A DNA stretch of 64,000 nucleotides from SAR116 cluster bacterium AG-447-A06 (GCA_003212345.1 QCPZ01000003.1:62001-126000); one strand, 5' to 3'. Shown: positions 9,838 through 20,017, numbered from the stretch's first letter. A program made the numbers and translations. Notes: generated from the letters alone by a model not told the origin.

Positions 9838-10727
9838 TGGCTGAAGTATTGAGCAAAACGCAAGAGATACAATCGGGCGGTTCAGTGTTTTGGAGTCGGA
9901 TACTTGGACATCAGGGTGTCCTGATTGGGGTGACAATTGTGGCGGCGGTCATTCTGATTGCTCTCAGTGCGCCGTTGATTGCTCCACATGATCCCTATCA
10001 CCAAGATCTGATGAATCGTCTTGTTCCGCCTGTATGGGATGCAAGAGGGAGTTGGGAGCATATTTTTGGTACCGACCATCTTGGGCGCGATTATCTCTCG
10101 CGCTTGATATATGGCGCGCGCATATCGTTGTTGATCGGCATTGGAGCGGCTTTAATTTCAGGCTTAATTGGTACCTTTCTTGGTGTAGCTGCTGGCTATT
10201 TTGGTGGTCGTGTTGATATGGTGGTCACTTTCTTAATCACGGTTCGGTTATCAATGCCGGTGGTGCTTGTGGCATTGGCAGTTGTAGCAATTGTCGGTGG
10301 GTCATTACAGGTGGTGATTACGGTTCTCGGGCTATTGCTATGGGACCGGTTCGCTGTCGTGATGCGATCCTCCACCTTGCAAATACGGTCGATGGATTAC
10401 GTGGCCGCTGCCGAGGCCGTTGGTTGTTCGACAACACGCGTTTTGATGACAGAAATCATGCCTAATGTGGTCAACAACCTGATTGTTATTGCGACGTTAG
10501 AAATTGCTCATGCCATCATTCTGGAGGCAGCACTCTCATTTCTTGGTCTTGGCGTTCAACCGCCTTTACCATCATGGGGCCTTATGGTGTCAGAAGGAAA
10601 GGATATGATGTTGTTCGAACCATGGTTGATCACGATACCGGGTGTGGCATTATTTTTACTGGTCCTTGCAATTAACCTGCTGGGTGATGGTGCACGAGAC
10701 ATCACTGCCCCCGAGAACAGGAATTAA
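9837..10727 (+). CDS. Peptide ABC transporter permease (DppC type)
   Basis: Second inner-membrane subunit, 296 residues. Seen: an N-terminal helix after about 25 polar residues, the HDPYHQDLMNRLVPP and GTDHLGRDYLSRLIYGAR segments characteristic of DppC/OppC, and the EAA loop MDYVAAAEAVGCSTTRVLMTEIMPN. It pairs with the preceding DppB-type protein to form the channel. AGGA precedes ATG 9837, inside the end of the upstream gene. Confidence 0.93.
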   Translation: MAEVLSKTQEIQSGGSVFWSRILGHQGVLIGVTIVAAVILIALSAPLIAPHDPYHQDLMNRLVPPVWDARGSWEHIFGTDHLGRDYLSRLIYGARISLLIGIGAALISGLIGTFLGVAAGYFGGRVDMVVTFLITVRLSMPVVLVALAVVAIVGGSLQVVITVLGLLLWDRFAVVMRSSTLQIRSMDYVAAAEAVGCSTTRVLMTEIMPNVVNNLIVIATLEIAHAIILEAALSFLGLGVQPPLPSWGLMVSEGKDMMLFEPWLITIPGVALFLLVLAINLLGDGARDITAPENRN

Positions 10728-10769
10728 ACATTGGTGAGTCGGGGGCCTGAAGAATTTGGGAGTTAAATA

Positions 10770-11771
10770 TTGTCTAATCGCGTCTTGAATGTTGAAAACC
10801 TGACTGTTGATATTCCACTCGCAACGGGTGTTCTCCATGCGGTTGATGACGTTAGCTTGCATGTGGATCGAGGCGAGACTTTGTGTATTGTTGGTGAGTC
10901 TGGCTGTGGTAAATCACTGACATCTTTGGCAATAATGGATTTGTTGCCAAAAAAGGCGATCCGTCGGCTCAGTGCACTGGACCTTGGTGGGGAGAGTATT
11001 CTTGAATATTCTGAACGCGAAATGTCAGATGTGCGTGGCAACAAAATGGGAATGATTTTCCAAGAGCCAATGACCAGCCTTAATCCGTCATTCACCATCG
11101 GTAACCAGATGATAGAGACTCTGCACCGCCATAAGAATATGTCAGGTGTCGCGGCACGCGATTTGGCCAAAAAAATGCTGGAAAAAGTTGGCATCACCGC
11201 GGCGGAGCAGCGCCTTGGTCAGTATCCACACCAACTATCAGGTGGTCTCCGCCAACGAGTAATGATCGCGATGACGCTGTTATGTGAACCGGAGTTAATT
11301 ATTGCGGATGAGCCAACGACTGCTCTTGATGTTACAATTCAAGCACAAATCCTGCTGTTACTTAAAGAACTGCAAACCGAATTTGATATGGGGTTGGTTT
11401 TAATCACACATGATCTCGGTGTGGTAGCACGAATAGCAACACGGGTTGCCGTAATGTATGCGGGGCAGATTGTGGAAGAGGGAACCGCGCAGCAGATTTT
11501 TGAAAATCCACTTCATCCATATACACGTGGTTTAATGGGCTGTATTCCGGTGCCGGGCAAAACCAAACGCGGAGAGCCTCTCGGGTCTATTCCGGGAATG
11601 GTGCCATCATTGATTGGCGAATTTACAGGTTGCCGGTTTGCCGATCGTTGCGACTTGGCCAAAACCGTTTGTCGGCAATCTGATATCAGGCTTCGAGATC
11701 CCAAAACAAAAATTCAGGGCTATCGCTGTGTGCATGAAGTCAAAGATTTAGCAAATAATGGTGTAGCGTGA
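10770..11771 (+). CDS. Peptide ABC transporter ATP-binding protein (DppD type)
   Basis: Cytoplasmic ATPase, 333 residues. Seen: Walker A GESGCGKS at residues 42-49, signature [13 protein letters not shown] near 155, Walker [13 protein letters not shown] near 177, switch His in LITHDLGV, and the C-terminal oligopeptide-ATPase extension with cysteines ([14 protein letters not shown]) that in relatives carries an iron-sulphur cluster. The start is TTG, eight bases after TTGGGAG; no ATG lies upstream in frame before the conserved domain. Ends in an ATGA overlap with the next ATPase. Confidence 0.92.
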   Translation: MSNRVLNVENLTVDIPLATGVLHAVDDVSLHVDRGETLCIVGESGCGKSLTSLAIMDLLPKKAIRRLSALDLGGESILEYSEREMSDVRGNKMGMIFQEPMTSLNPSFTIGNQMIETLHRHKNMSGVAARDLAKKMLEKVGITAAEQRLGQYPHQLSGGLRQRVMIAMTLLCEPELIIADEPTTALDVTIQAQILLLLKELQTEFDMGLVLITHDLGVVARIATRVAVMYAGQIVEEGTAQQIFENPLHPYTRGLMGCIPVPGKTKRGEPLGSIPGMVPSLIGEFTGCRFADRCDLAKTVCRQSDIRLRDPKTKIQGYRCVHEVKDLANNGVA

Positions 11772-12724
11772 TGAACGAAGTGATGATTAACGCATTCGAT
11801 GTTACCCGTAATTTCACAATTTCACGTGGCATGTTTCGTGGCAAGCAACAGCTAAAGGCAGTAAGTGGTGTTAATTTGACTGTAGAACGTGGCGAGGTGC
11901 TTGCGCTTGTTGGTGAGTCTGGATGTGGTAAAACCACCCTTGCCAAAATGCTGTTGGGGCTTTTGCCACAAACGTCAGGAACCGTTGAGCTATGTGGTCA
12001 GCAGATTGCTGATGTTCCGCGGCTTGAGTTGGCCCGAACAGTTCAGCCTATTTTCCAAGACCCTTATTCTTCGTTGAACCCGCGCAAAAGAATTGGCTCG
12101 ATCATCGCTCTGCCAATGAAGGTTCAAGGTATCGATGATGAGGAAACCATGCGTCGTCGTGTTGAGGAAACTATGGATCTCGTTGGTTTACCGCCTCGTC
12201 TGTTCACCGCATTTCCTAATCAGTTGTCGGGTGGACAGCGCCAACGCGTTGCCATTGCCCGCGCCTTGGTCAACAGACCGCAGGTCGTGATTTGCGACGA
12301 GCCAACATCGGCGCTTGATGTCTCGGTGCAATCACAGATTTTAAACCTGTTGAATGACCTCCGGAATGAGTTGAACCTGACCTATATTGTCATTAGCCAT
12401 AACCTAGCGGTGGTGGAACATATTGCAACGCGAGTCGCAGTAATGTATTTGGGCCGTATCGTTGAGGTGGCTGATACAGAAACTCTATTTAGTGACCCAA
12501 AACATCCCTACACGCGGGCATTATTGGCCTCGGTACTTACCCCTGATCCAAATATGGACGTTCCAAATAACCAGCTAGGTGCCTCTTACCCGAACCCGAT
12601 TGACCCGCCAAGCGGGTGTGCATTTCACCCACGTTGTGTAAATGCAATGCCGCAATGTTCCAAAATAGCCCCTAGTGGTTCGACACAAGGTGAGCATTAT
12701 GTTGAATGCCATCTTTATGATTGA
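11768..12724 (+). CDS. Peptide ABC transporter ATP-binding protein (DppF type)
   Basis: Second ATPase, 318 residues. Seen: Walker A GESGCGKT at residues 49-56, the PIFQDPYSSLNPRKR Q-loop segment diagnostic of DppF/OppF, signature [15 protein letters not shown], Walker [13 protein letters not shown] and the C-terminal GCAFHPRC cysteine region. It overlaps the preceding gene by four bases (ATGA) and closes the five-gene importer operon. It meets the convergent amidase gene 20 bases downstream. Confidence 0.92.
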   Translation: MMNEVMINAFDVTRNFTISRGMFRGKQQLKAVSGVNLTVERGEVLALVGESGCGKTTLAKMLLGLLPQTSGTVELCGQQIADVPRLELARTVQPIFQDPYSSLNPRKRIGSIIALPMKVQGIDDEETMRRRVEETMDLVGLPPRLFTAFPNQLSGGQRQRVAIARALVNRPQVVICDEPTSALDVSVQSQILNLLNDLRNELNLTYIVISHNLAVVEHIATRVAVMYLGRIVEVADTETLFSDPKHPYTRALLASVLTPDPNMDVPNNQLGASYPNPIDPPSGCAFHPRCVNAMPQCSKIAPSGSTQGEHYVECHLYD

Positions 12725-12744
12725 CAAACTTTACCAGCTAAAAT

Positions 12745-14181
12745 CTAACTGGATGATAGCATGGCTAAATCAGGTGATGGCCGCGTGGTTTCTGCATGGC
12801 ATGCGAGCGCCGACTCCAGTGCTTTGGCCACTTCGATAACAAGTCGGTCATTCCCGGGAGCACTTAATATTTGAATGCCGAATGGCATTTTTTTGTCATC
12901 GAGTCCACATGGTAAGACAACGGCGCTCGCAAGTGCCATTGTTGGCATGTAGGTAATTGCCAGCCAGCGCATGTAGGTAGGCATTTCAACACCATCAATT
13001 TCATTAACTGACCATTGGCTATGATCAAATGGCGTTGTGGCGGCTGCTGGACAAATCACTACATCAATATCTTCAAACAGATCCAACCAGTTGCGTGCAA
13101 TCTGGCTTTGCTGCAAATGGGCAATCGCCACATCTTCCAGGCTGTGGGAAAGGCCGCGATCTACATTGTCAACGACGTTGGGGCTTAATTTATCTCGGTG
13201 CAGGCGTACCCGTTCACCATGGGCGGCAACAAAATTAACGCCGCGTAATACTTCAAAACAATTATCAACATCGGTGAAATCTGGGGTGCCATCTTCAGCG
13301 CTAGCAAAATAGCGGCTGAATGTTTCAACGCGTTTGGCAAAAATTGACCGGTAGCTATTTGACATGGGCGCGCCGCCAAGATCAGGGGTGATCATGGCCC
13401 TAATGCTGCTAAGGTCAGCTGCCTCAAGTGGGGCAAACAAATCAACGTCAGGGGCGGTGGAAAACGGATCACGCGGATCAACGCCCATTTGTGCCTGGAG
13501 CAATAGATAGGCATCATCGACAGTGCGGCCCATCGGCCCAAGAACCGAAAATGGAAGCAGGCCAACGGGCCTGCTTTCAGCGGCAACAACACCGGGTGAT
13601 GGTCGAATGCCAACAACGCCGCAAAATCCAGCTGGTGTTCGCAAACTACCCCCATAGTCAGATCCACTGGCAAGAGGCATCATTCCGGTGGCTAGCGCAA
13701 CCGCTGACCCACCAGATGAACCGCCGCAAGTTTTTTCCGGCGCAAAAGGATTGCCGGTAGCTCCAAAAACGAGGTTACGCGTATTTGCCCCGGCTCCAAA
13801 TTCGGGGGTATTTGTTTTGCCAATCACAATGCCGCCCTCGGCGCGAATATTGGCGACTGATCCTTGGTCCTTTTCTGGAACATGATTGGCGTAAAGCTGC
13901 GATCCCAACGTCGTAAGAATACCGCTTGTTGCCTCGAGATCTTTAATGCCGATTGGCAGTCCATGAAGCAGACCAAGATCATCCCCATCGAGAACAGCTT
14001 TTTCAGCTCGCGCCGCCTCATCACGGGCATAATCAAATGTGGGTGTTACAACTGCATTCAGTGCTTTGTCAGTTGTCTCAATCCTCTCAATGCAACTCTC
14101 AACTAGTTCGACGGGTGAAATATCTTTTCGACCAATCAGAGATCGCAATTCGGTGGCCGTTTTATCACAAAGATCAGACAT
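12745..14181 (-). CDS. Amidase signature family enzyme
   Basis: Ser-cisSer-Lys hydrolase of carboxamides, 478 residues. Seen: catalytic Lys in LPIGIKDLEATSG near residue 82, and the Gly/Ser-rich CGGSSGGSAVALATG followed by GSDYGGSLRTPAGFCG, which supply the two catalytic serines. The start at 14181 is chosen because GAGGAGA lies six bases upstream; an ATG at 14205 has no such site. It lies 43 bases downstream of an M20 peptidase on the same strand, so probably an operon. Whether it is a GatA-like, indoleacetamide-type or other amidase cannot be told; the absence of GatC/GatB argues against Glu-tRNA amidotransferase. Confidence 0.9.
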   Translation of the reverse strand: MSDLCDKTATELRSLIGRKDISPVELVESCIERIETTDKALNAVVTPTFDYARDEAARAEKAVLDGDDLGLLHGLPIGIKDLEATSGILTTLGSQLYANHVPEKDQGSVANIRAEGGIVIGKTNTPEFGAGANTRNLVFGATGNPFAPEKTCGGSSGGSAVALATGMMPLASGSDYGGSLRTPAGFCGVVGIRPSPGVVAAESRPVGLLPFSVLGPMGRTVDDAYLLLQAQMGVDPRDPFSTAPDVDLFAPLEAADLSSIRAMITPDLGGAPMSNSYRSIFAKRVETFSRYFASAEDGTPDFTDVDNCFEVLRGVNFVAAHGERVRLHRDKLSPNVVDNVDRGLSHSLEDVAIAHLQQSQIARNWLDLFEDIDVVICPAAATTPFDHSQWSVNEIDGVEMPTYMRWLAITYMPTMALASAVVLPCGLDDKKMPFGIQILSAPGNDRLVIEVAKALESALACHAETTRPSPDLAMLSSS

Positions 14182-14224
14182 TTGGGTCTCCTCATTATTA
14201 AGCAATACCCATCATTAGAACAGA

Positions 14225-15619
14225 TTAGGATACATACCGAGGTGTATTTCCATCACCAAGATCCCACCACAGACCTGTCATAAGGCGGAGGGCGCTTTTG
14301 CTTATTGACTCTAAAATATGTTCGTTTGGGGCATGCTGCGAGCATCCTGCATAGGAATGCGGTACCCAAATTGTTGGTAGGCCAAGGAGATCGGCAAAGA
14401 CATCATTAGGCAAGGAGCCACCAAGATTTGGCACAACTGCGATTTCACCGTCAGCGGTTTTTTTCAATGACTGTATCGCCCATTTTGCCCATGGGTGATC
14501 CGGATCAAGTCGAGTGGCATGCATTGGATCGCGCTCGCTGGTGATGGCAATGTCACCAAAGCCATGCTTGTCTAGATGAACTCGCAGCAATGGCATAAGC
14601 TGGTTAATGTCAGTTCCAACAACGTAGCGAAGATGCCCAAACACCACCGCTGATGGCGGAATGGCATTGGCCGGAGATTGCGGGTTCCCGGTTTCAAATG
14701 CGCGCACTTCAAATGTGTTGCTAGCAAAAACACGTTCAGCGATTGTCATATCTGGTTCGCCCCAGTTTGGGTTGATATCGGGATTGTTCTCACCACCGCC
14801 AACCTTGAGCTTGGCGATCGCTGCCCTTACCGAATTCGGAATACGGGTATTGCGCCACCCCTCCACCAAAATTTTCCCGTTGCGGTCAATCATGCTCGCA
14901 AGCGCATGTGCCATCACCACACCTGGATTGGTTAACAGCCCGCCCCAATTGCCAGAATGATGCCCGCCAGCGTGCGAATCAAGACGCATGGTAAAATTAA
15001 AGACACCGCGTGATCCCATAAAGATCGTGGGTTTGTCGGGGTGAATGCGTGGTCCATCTGACGCAATAAAGACATCGGCTTCAAATAAATCCTTATGCGC
15101 TGCGCAAAAATCCTTTAAACCGGGTGAGCCGCGTTCCTCACCCATCTCGATTAGAATGGTGACGTTAAACCCAAGTGATCCTCGAATATCCAATACGGTT
15201 TTCAGCGCGGCCATATTGATTGTGTGCTGCCCCTTATTATCGGCAGTTCCGCGTCCGTACCAGCGCTCCCCAACCTTGTTAATATGCCATGGCGACATTG
15301 CATTATTCCATTGATCATCATAACCGGCCACAACATCGCCATGGCCATAGGTCATTACTGTTGGAAGGTTGCTTCCTTCAATCCGTTTCGCAACCAAAAA
15401 TGGACCAGCGTCGCTGCGCGGGTTTGGGTAGGTGTTACAGACAAATCCCATATCCGACAGATAGGGAACAAGATCATCCTCAAGATACGCCTCTAGGGCT
15501 GCGTCGCAATTGGGCAGGTTACTCTCAGTCTTGAAAGCAATACGGGTGGCGAGCTCGGCTTCAAAATCGCCATTCTGGTAATAATCGTCAATTGCAGCTA
15601 TCGCTTGATCTCGGCTCAT
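14225..15619 (-). CDS. M20 family metallopeptidase (dipeptidase-like)
   Basis: Third M20 enzyme of the region, 464 residues, of the larger dipeptidase/ArgE-DapE-related group. Seen: TYGHGDVV (metal ligand), RGTADNKGQH (bridging Asp), IEMGEERGSPGL (catalytic Glu pair), HAGGHHSGNWGG in the lid domain, and SYAGCSQHAPNEH near the C-terminus with the last metal His. No signal peptide. It precedes the amidase gene, suggesting stepwise hydrolysis of an imported amide-containing peptide. Divergent from the DmdA-like gene across a 248-base gap. Confidence 0.88.
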   Translation of the reverse strand: MSRDQAIAAIDDYYQNGDFEAELATRIAFKTESNLPNCDAALEAYLEDDLVPYLSDMGFVCNTYPNPRSDAGPFLVAKRIEGSNLPTVMTYGHGDVVAGYDDQWNNAMSPWHINKVGERWYGRGTADNKGQHTINMAALKTVLDIRGSLGFNVTILIEMGEERGSPGLKDFCAAHKDLFEADVFIASDGPRIHPDKPTIFMGSRGVFNFTMRLDSHAGGHHSGNWGGLLTNPGVVMAHALASMIDRNGKILVEGWRNTRIPNSVRAAIAKLKVGGGENNPDINPNWGEPDMTIAERVFASNTFEVRAFETGNPQSPANAIPPSAVVFGHLRYVVGTDINQLMPLLRVHLDKHGFGDIAITSERDPMHATRLDPDHPWAKWAIQSLKKTADGEIAVVPNLGGSLPNDVFADLLGLPTIWVPHSYAGCSQHAPNEHILESISKSALRLMTGLWWDLGDGNTPRYVS

Positions 15620-15867
15620 GATTAACTATCTCCAACCATACGTATTCATCATCTAATTTTCAAAATTGATAGGTCAAGAATAGGATCATCGTGACGGAAA
15701 AGGGAAGAATAATTACCATTTGTCGTAATGATCTTTTGAAGAATTGTGATAAAAATCATTGTCGTCTTGCGTGTATTATTATTAACAAAAGTCCGGCACG
15801 ACGGCGGTATTATAATCAGTGAATAGCTCTTGCCATATAATTTGCACGGCGCTTTCAGGAGACTCCT

Positions 15868-17010
15868 ATGAATAATCTAGTTGATTTTGGTTTTGGCACG
15901 CAAATTCGTAAGTCACCATATTTTGAAGCCACTGTCAAATGGGGGGCAACGGCGTTTTCGGTTTATAACCACATGTATATACCGCGTGATTTTGGTGATC
16001 CTGAAAAGAATTTCTGGAATCTAGTCAATGACGCAATCCTATGCGATGTAGCGGTCGAACGCCAGGTTGAAATTACAGGACCGGATGCGGCAAATTTTGT
16101 GCAATATCTTACCCCGCGCGACCTCAGCAATATGGTAGTTGGCCAATGCAAATATGCGCTAATCACCAATGCTGAAGGCGGCATTCTCAATGACCCTATA
16201 ATCCTGCGGTTGGAAGAAAATAAATTTTGGATTTCGTTGGCTGATAGTGATGTGCTGTTTTGGGCGCAGGGCGTGGCAGTGAATGCAGGATTTGACGTTC
16301 ATATTTGTGAACCTGATGCATCGCCATTGCAGCTCCAAGGGCCGCGATCAATGGATATTATGAAGGTACTGTTTGGTGAAGAAATTGCCGATCTGAAATA
16401 TTACTGGATTCGTGATGTGACATTGGATGGCATGGACCTGATAATTTCGCGCACTGGCTGGTCAAGCGAACTTGGCTATGAGATTTATTTACAAGATGGT
16501 AGGCGCGGCACCGATTTGTGGGACCGAATTATGACGGCAGGCGAGCCTTTCGGATTGAGGCCTGGTCACACATCAACTATTCGCCGGATTGAAGGGGGTA
16601 TGCTCTCTTATCATGCTGACATGGATATCAAAACAAACCCGTTTGAACTGGGTCTTGACCGGCTGGTTGCACTTGATGTGCCGCATGATTTTGTAGGAAA
16701 AGCAGCCCTAGCTGAGATAAAAAGGTTAGGGCCAAGCCGAAAGCAAGTGGGTCTGATCCTTGATACATCTCCCTTATCCAGCCCAAATACAAAATTTTGG
16801 CCAGTGATCAGGAATGGTAAATTTATTGGCAAAGTTACCTCTGCTGTCTATTCACCTCGCCTTGAGCAGAATATTGCCATGGCGATGATCGATCGGGATT
16901 ATTTTGAGTTGAGTTCCATTGTCGAGGTGGAAATGACGCATGGTACCTGCAGCGCAACAATGGTGGCTATGCCCTTTTATGATCCGAAGAAAAGTATTGC
17001 CAAAAGCTGA
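15868..17010 (+). CDS. DmdA/GcvT-like aminomethyltransferase-fold protein
   Basis: A 380-residue folate-dependent methyltransferase-fold protein. Seen: FSVYNHMYIPRDFG, VERQVEITGPDAANFVQYLTPRD, ILNDPIILRL and FWISLADSDVLFWAQG, which match DmdA-type proteins more than glycine-cleavage T protein, then RTGWSSELGYEIY and IRRIEGGMLSYHADMD. It diverges from the stronger DmdA candidate at 33.1-34.2 kb in the C-terminal half (LGLDRLVALDVPHDFVGKAAL instead of the DmdA pattern). AGGAGAC precedes the ATG. Known family activity is transfer of a methyl group to tetrahydrofolate; here the donor is unknown. Confidence 0.75.
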   Translation: MNNLVDFGFGTQIRKSPYFEATVKWGATAFSVYNHMYIPRDFGDPEKNFWNLVNDAILCDVAVERQVEITGPDAANFVQYLTPRDLSNMVVGQCKYALITNAEGGILNDPIILRLEENKFWISLADSDVLFWAQGVAVNAGFDVHICEPDASPLQLQGPRSMDIMKVLFGEEIADLKYYWIRDVTLDGMDLIISRTGWSSELGYEIYLQDGRRGTDLWDRIMTAGEPFGLRPGHTSTIRRIEGGMLSYHADMDIKTNPFELGLDRLVALDVPHDFVGKAALAEIKRLGPSRKQVGLILDTSPLSSPNTKFWPVIRNGKFIGKVTSAVYSPRLEQNIAMAMIDRDYFELSSIVEVEMTHGTCSATMVAMPFYDPKKSIAKS

Positions 17011-17032
17011 CTCTCCGTTTAACACGGCCTAA

Positions 17033-18289
17033 TCACTCTTTTGTTATGGTTTTCATAACACCAAGAAACTGCGCCACTTCGGTAATACTGTTGTAATGGC
17101 ACATCGACACCCGCACACAGCTATCAATTCCAAGTGGGTCAAGAATATTGCCCGAATAGTGATCGGCTTTACGAAGGTGCGTACGAATACCAGCTTCGTT
17201 AAGGCGGGCAACAATATCACGCGACTCAATGCCATCAACGTAAAGGGAAACAAGGCCTTCACGAGCGGGATTGTTAACGCCGCCTATAATCCTCACATTG
17301 GTCATTTCGGCAAGGCCGGGTAAATTGCCAGTTCCATGTATCATCGCATTGGTGAGATCCTTTTCATGATCATGGATGGCCTTGCCCGCCGCCTCAAAAC
17401 GGGTGCGTCGATCGTCACTAATGCTGAGCTTGCTGCCAAGCCATTCTATGTATTCAACGACATCTGACATGGTGGCATAGGCGCCAGTATCACGGGTGCC
17501 AAGTTCCCAATTTTCTGTTGGCCCACCATCTAGGTGGTCATGCGGCAGGGCAGCCATCCGGTCAGAAATCCACGCCAAACCATAGCCGTGCCGCGAAAAC
17601 ATTTTATAGGGCGAAATAACATAGCCATCAATGTCATAAGCATTGATATTGATCTGGCCATGGGCGGCATGCTGGATGCCATCAACAACGATAAAGCAAT
17701 CAGGATTGACTGCGCGAATTACTTTAGCAATCGCTTTCACATCCATTCCCATGCCGGTTACTGGAGATGTGTGAAGGATGGTTGCAACACGCGTATTTTT
17801 GGTAACTTGTTTTGCATAGGCTTGGGCTGATACCAGCCCGGCATCATCATCATGCGCGATCAGCACATGGGTTTTGCCACTAATCGGTGCCCATCTTGCA
17901 CATGCGCTTCTGGTTGCCGGATGTTCAACCGTTGACCCGAGCACGACACCATCCTTGGCCGTGCCGAGGCAGGCATTCATGATAAGGCGGAAAATAAGCT
18001 CGGTCCCACTTTCCCCAACAAAGAACTGCCCGGTTGGTGCATTCATAAAGACTCGCAAATCCTGCTTGGCCTTATCAATCACTCGCACTAACTCATGAGA
18101 CCCTGGATTGTCGCGCCCCTGGTTATCAGGGACAGCGGCAAATGATGCCGAGGTTTGAACAGCTTTGTTAAGGGTTAACGCCCCGCCAGCATTTTCAAAA
18201 AATATGCGTGATCCCTGAACGGGGCAGGTGTCAATTTGCGAAAATTGACTGCGAATATCATCAAGGAGATTCATGGAAATTTTCGTCAT
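17033..18289 (-). CDS. Class V aminotransferase (cysteine desulfurase fold)
   Basis: PLP-dependent enzyme of 418 residues. Seen: FFENAGGALTL near the N-terminus, GESGTELIFRLIMNA, the PLP-contact VVDGIQHAAHG and the Schiff-base Lys in YVISPYKMFSRHGYG near residue 235. The usual desulfurase loop with its catalytic Cys (RxGxxC) is replaced by HLRKADHYSGNIL, so sulphur transfer is doubtful; isopenicillin-epimerase-like, kynureninase-like or C-S/C-N lyase roles are alternatives. It is convergent with the DmdA-like gene 22 bases away. No suf or isc partner is nearby. Confidence 0.82.
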   Translation of the reverse strand: MTKISMNLLDDIRSQFSQIDTCPVQGSRIFFENAGGALTLNKAVQTSASFAAVPDNQGRDNPGSHELVRVIDKAKQDLRVFMNAPTGQFFVGESGTELIFRLIMNACLGTAKDGVVLGSTVEHPATRSACARWAPISGKTHVLIAHDDDAGLVSAQAYAKQVTKNTRVATILHTSPVTGMGMDVKAIAKVIRAVNPDCFIVVDGIQHAAHGQININAYDIDGYVISPYKMFSRHGYGLAWISDRMAALPHDHLDGGPTENWELGTRDTGAYATMSDVVEYIEWLGSKLSISDDRRTRFEAAGKAIHDHEKDLTNAMIHGTGNLPGLAEMTNVRIIGGVNNPAREGLVSLYVDGIESRDIVARLNEAGIRTHLRKADHYSGNILDPLGIDSCVRVSMCHYNSITEVAQFLGVMKTITKE

Positions 18290-18466
18290 GAAGGATCTTT
18301 CAAACTAGAAAAAAATAAGTAAATAACTTCGACTTGCGATCAGGTAGTGACGATTATGCGCATCTGGTGCCCAATGGGCAATAGAGTCTCTCTATAGGGG
18401 CGGCTTAATGCCGCGTGGTTGCGAGATCGTTTGAAAGTCTGAATTCAGAAGTGTTAAAATTATACA

Positions 18467-20017
18467 ATGAAGAAAAAAGTTAATATTGTCTGGTTCAAGC
18501 GTGATTTACGAATATCCGATCATGCGCCGCTCTATATCGCGGCGCGAGATGGCGCGGCGGTTCTTCCCCTATTTGTTGTCGAGTTGGGCTATTGGCAATT
18601 GCCAACATCATCACGTCGGCAATGGTGTTTTGTGCACGATTGTTTGACCGAACTTCATGCCAGTTTGAGAGCCCTTGGCCTAGGGTTAATTATCCGTATT
18701 GGTGAGGTAACAGATGTTCTTCGAGATCTTTCAAATGAATTTGAAATTGATGCTATTTATGCGCATGAGGAAACTGGAGATGCTTGGACTTATGCGCGAG
18801 ACCGAGCGGTCACAGCCTTTTGTCGAGGCCAAAATATTCGATTCTGTGAGTCACCGACAAACGGCGTCGTGAGGCGCCTGAAAAACCGGAATGAATGGGC
18901 TGGTATTCGGGCCCAGCGAATGCGTGAAGATCGTTGGCCACGCCCGAGCCGGTTGCGAGATTTATCAGCATATTCATCATTAACAAGTTTAGCAGATATG
19001 ATACCCAGCAAGGATGATCCGTTGTTTGGGCCGCCCGTGCCCTCAGCAATAAGGGGGCAATCTGGTAGAACTCAGAAAGGTGGACGTAGGGAAGCAATTG
19101 CCCTTTTGGAGTCATTTCTGACTGAACGCAGCCAGCACTATATTAGGGATCTCGCGTCCCCATCAAATGGTCCAGACAGCTCGATGCGCCTGTCACCCCA
19201 TTTAGCATGGGGAGTGATTTCATCCCGTGAAGTAGAAACCACCATCCGCAATTACTTGTCCAATCCTAAATTGATCGTCAACCCGGCTAAAAGGCGAGGC
19301 TGCAGAGCCGTATCATCACGGCTAGCATGGCGCTGTCACTTTGTTCAGAAACTCGAAGACCAGCCTGATATCGAATTTAGGGCAATGCACCCGCTGTACG
19401 AGCAGGTTCGAAATATTCCCCAAAACAATGCGCATTTAGTTGCGTGGATGGAGGGCAAAACTGGCTTTCCAATGGTTGATGCCTGCATGCGGGCGCTTAT
19501 CCATAATGGTTGGATCACCTTCAGGATGCGCGCAATGCTTGTGAGTTTTGCCAGTTATCATCTATGGCTTGATTGGCGGCTTACTGCCCCCTATCTGGCA
19601 AGGCTTTTTACTGATTATGAACCCGGTATTCATTACAGCCAGTTCCAGATGCAGTCTGGTGTTACAGGTATAAACGCAATTCGGATTTATAATCCGGTCA
19701 AACAATCTTTGGATCATGACCCCAATGGTCAGTTTATTAAACGCTGGGTGCCAGAACTAGCGGAACTACCCAAGGAATGGATTCACCAGCCACATGAAAT
19801 GCCGCCGGTTGAGGCTGTGGTCCTTAATTTTGAGTGTGGCCGTGATTACCCATTGCCCATTGTTGATAATGCAACAGCAATGCGGACCGCCCGTGAACAA
19901 ATTTATGCCGTTCGCAAAATAGACTGTTTCAAGGATATGGCTCGAGAAGTTTACCAGAAACTCGGAAGCCGCAAAGATGCGTCAAAAAGATTAAGAACTT
20001 CTGGAAACAAGGCCTAG
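18467..20017 (+). CDS. Cryptochrome/photolyase family flavoprotein
   Basis: FAD-binding blue-light protein of 516 residues. Seen: N-terminal Rossmann-like antenna domain starting [29 protein letters not shown], the C-terminal catalytic domain with [30 protein letters not shown], and [17 protein letters not shown]. In class I CPD photolyases the last segment usually reads with a Trp/Thr-rich turn before FRIFNP; this variant suggests a separate branch. No four-cysteine iron-sulphur set is evident. Role is either DNA repair or light sensing; the sequence does not decide. Preceded by a 177-base gap, no clear ribosome site. Confidence 0.85.
   Translation: MKKKVNIVWFKRDLRISDHAPLYIAARDGAAVLPLFVVELGYWQLPTSSRRQWCFVHDCLTELHASLRALGLGLIIRIGEVTDVLRDLSNEFEIDAIYAHEETGDAWTYARDRAVTAFCRGQNIRFCESPTNGVVRRLKNRNEWAGIRAQRMREDRWPRPSRLRDLSAYSSLTSLADMIPSKDDPLFGPPVPSAIRGQSGRTQKGGRREAIALLESFLTERSQHYIRDLASPSNGPDSSMRLSPHLAWGVISSREVETTIRNYLSNPKLIVNPAKRRGCRAVSSRLAWRCHFVQKLEDQPDIEFRAMHPLYEQVRNIPQNNAHLVAWMEGKTGFPMVDACMRALIHNGWITFRMRAMLVSFASYHLWLDWRLTAPYLARLFTDYEPGIHYSQFQMQSGVTGINAIRIYNPVKQSLDHDPNGQFIKRWVPELAELPKEWIHQPHEMPPVEAVVLNFECGRDYPLPIVDNATAMRTAREQIYAVRKIDCFKDMAREVYQKLGSRKDASKRLRTSGNKA

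Noticed and set aside
12745-14181. GatA subunit of the Glu-tRNA amidotransferase
   Set aside because: No gatB or gatC is adjacent and the neighbour is an M20 peptidase, so a catabolic amidase is more likely.
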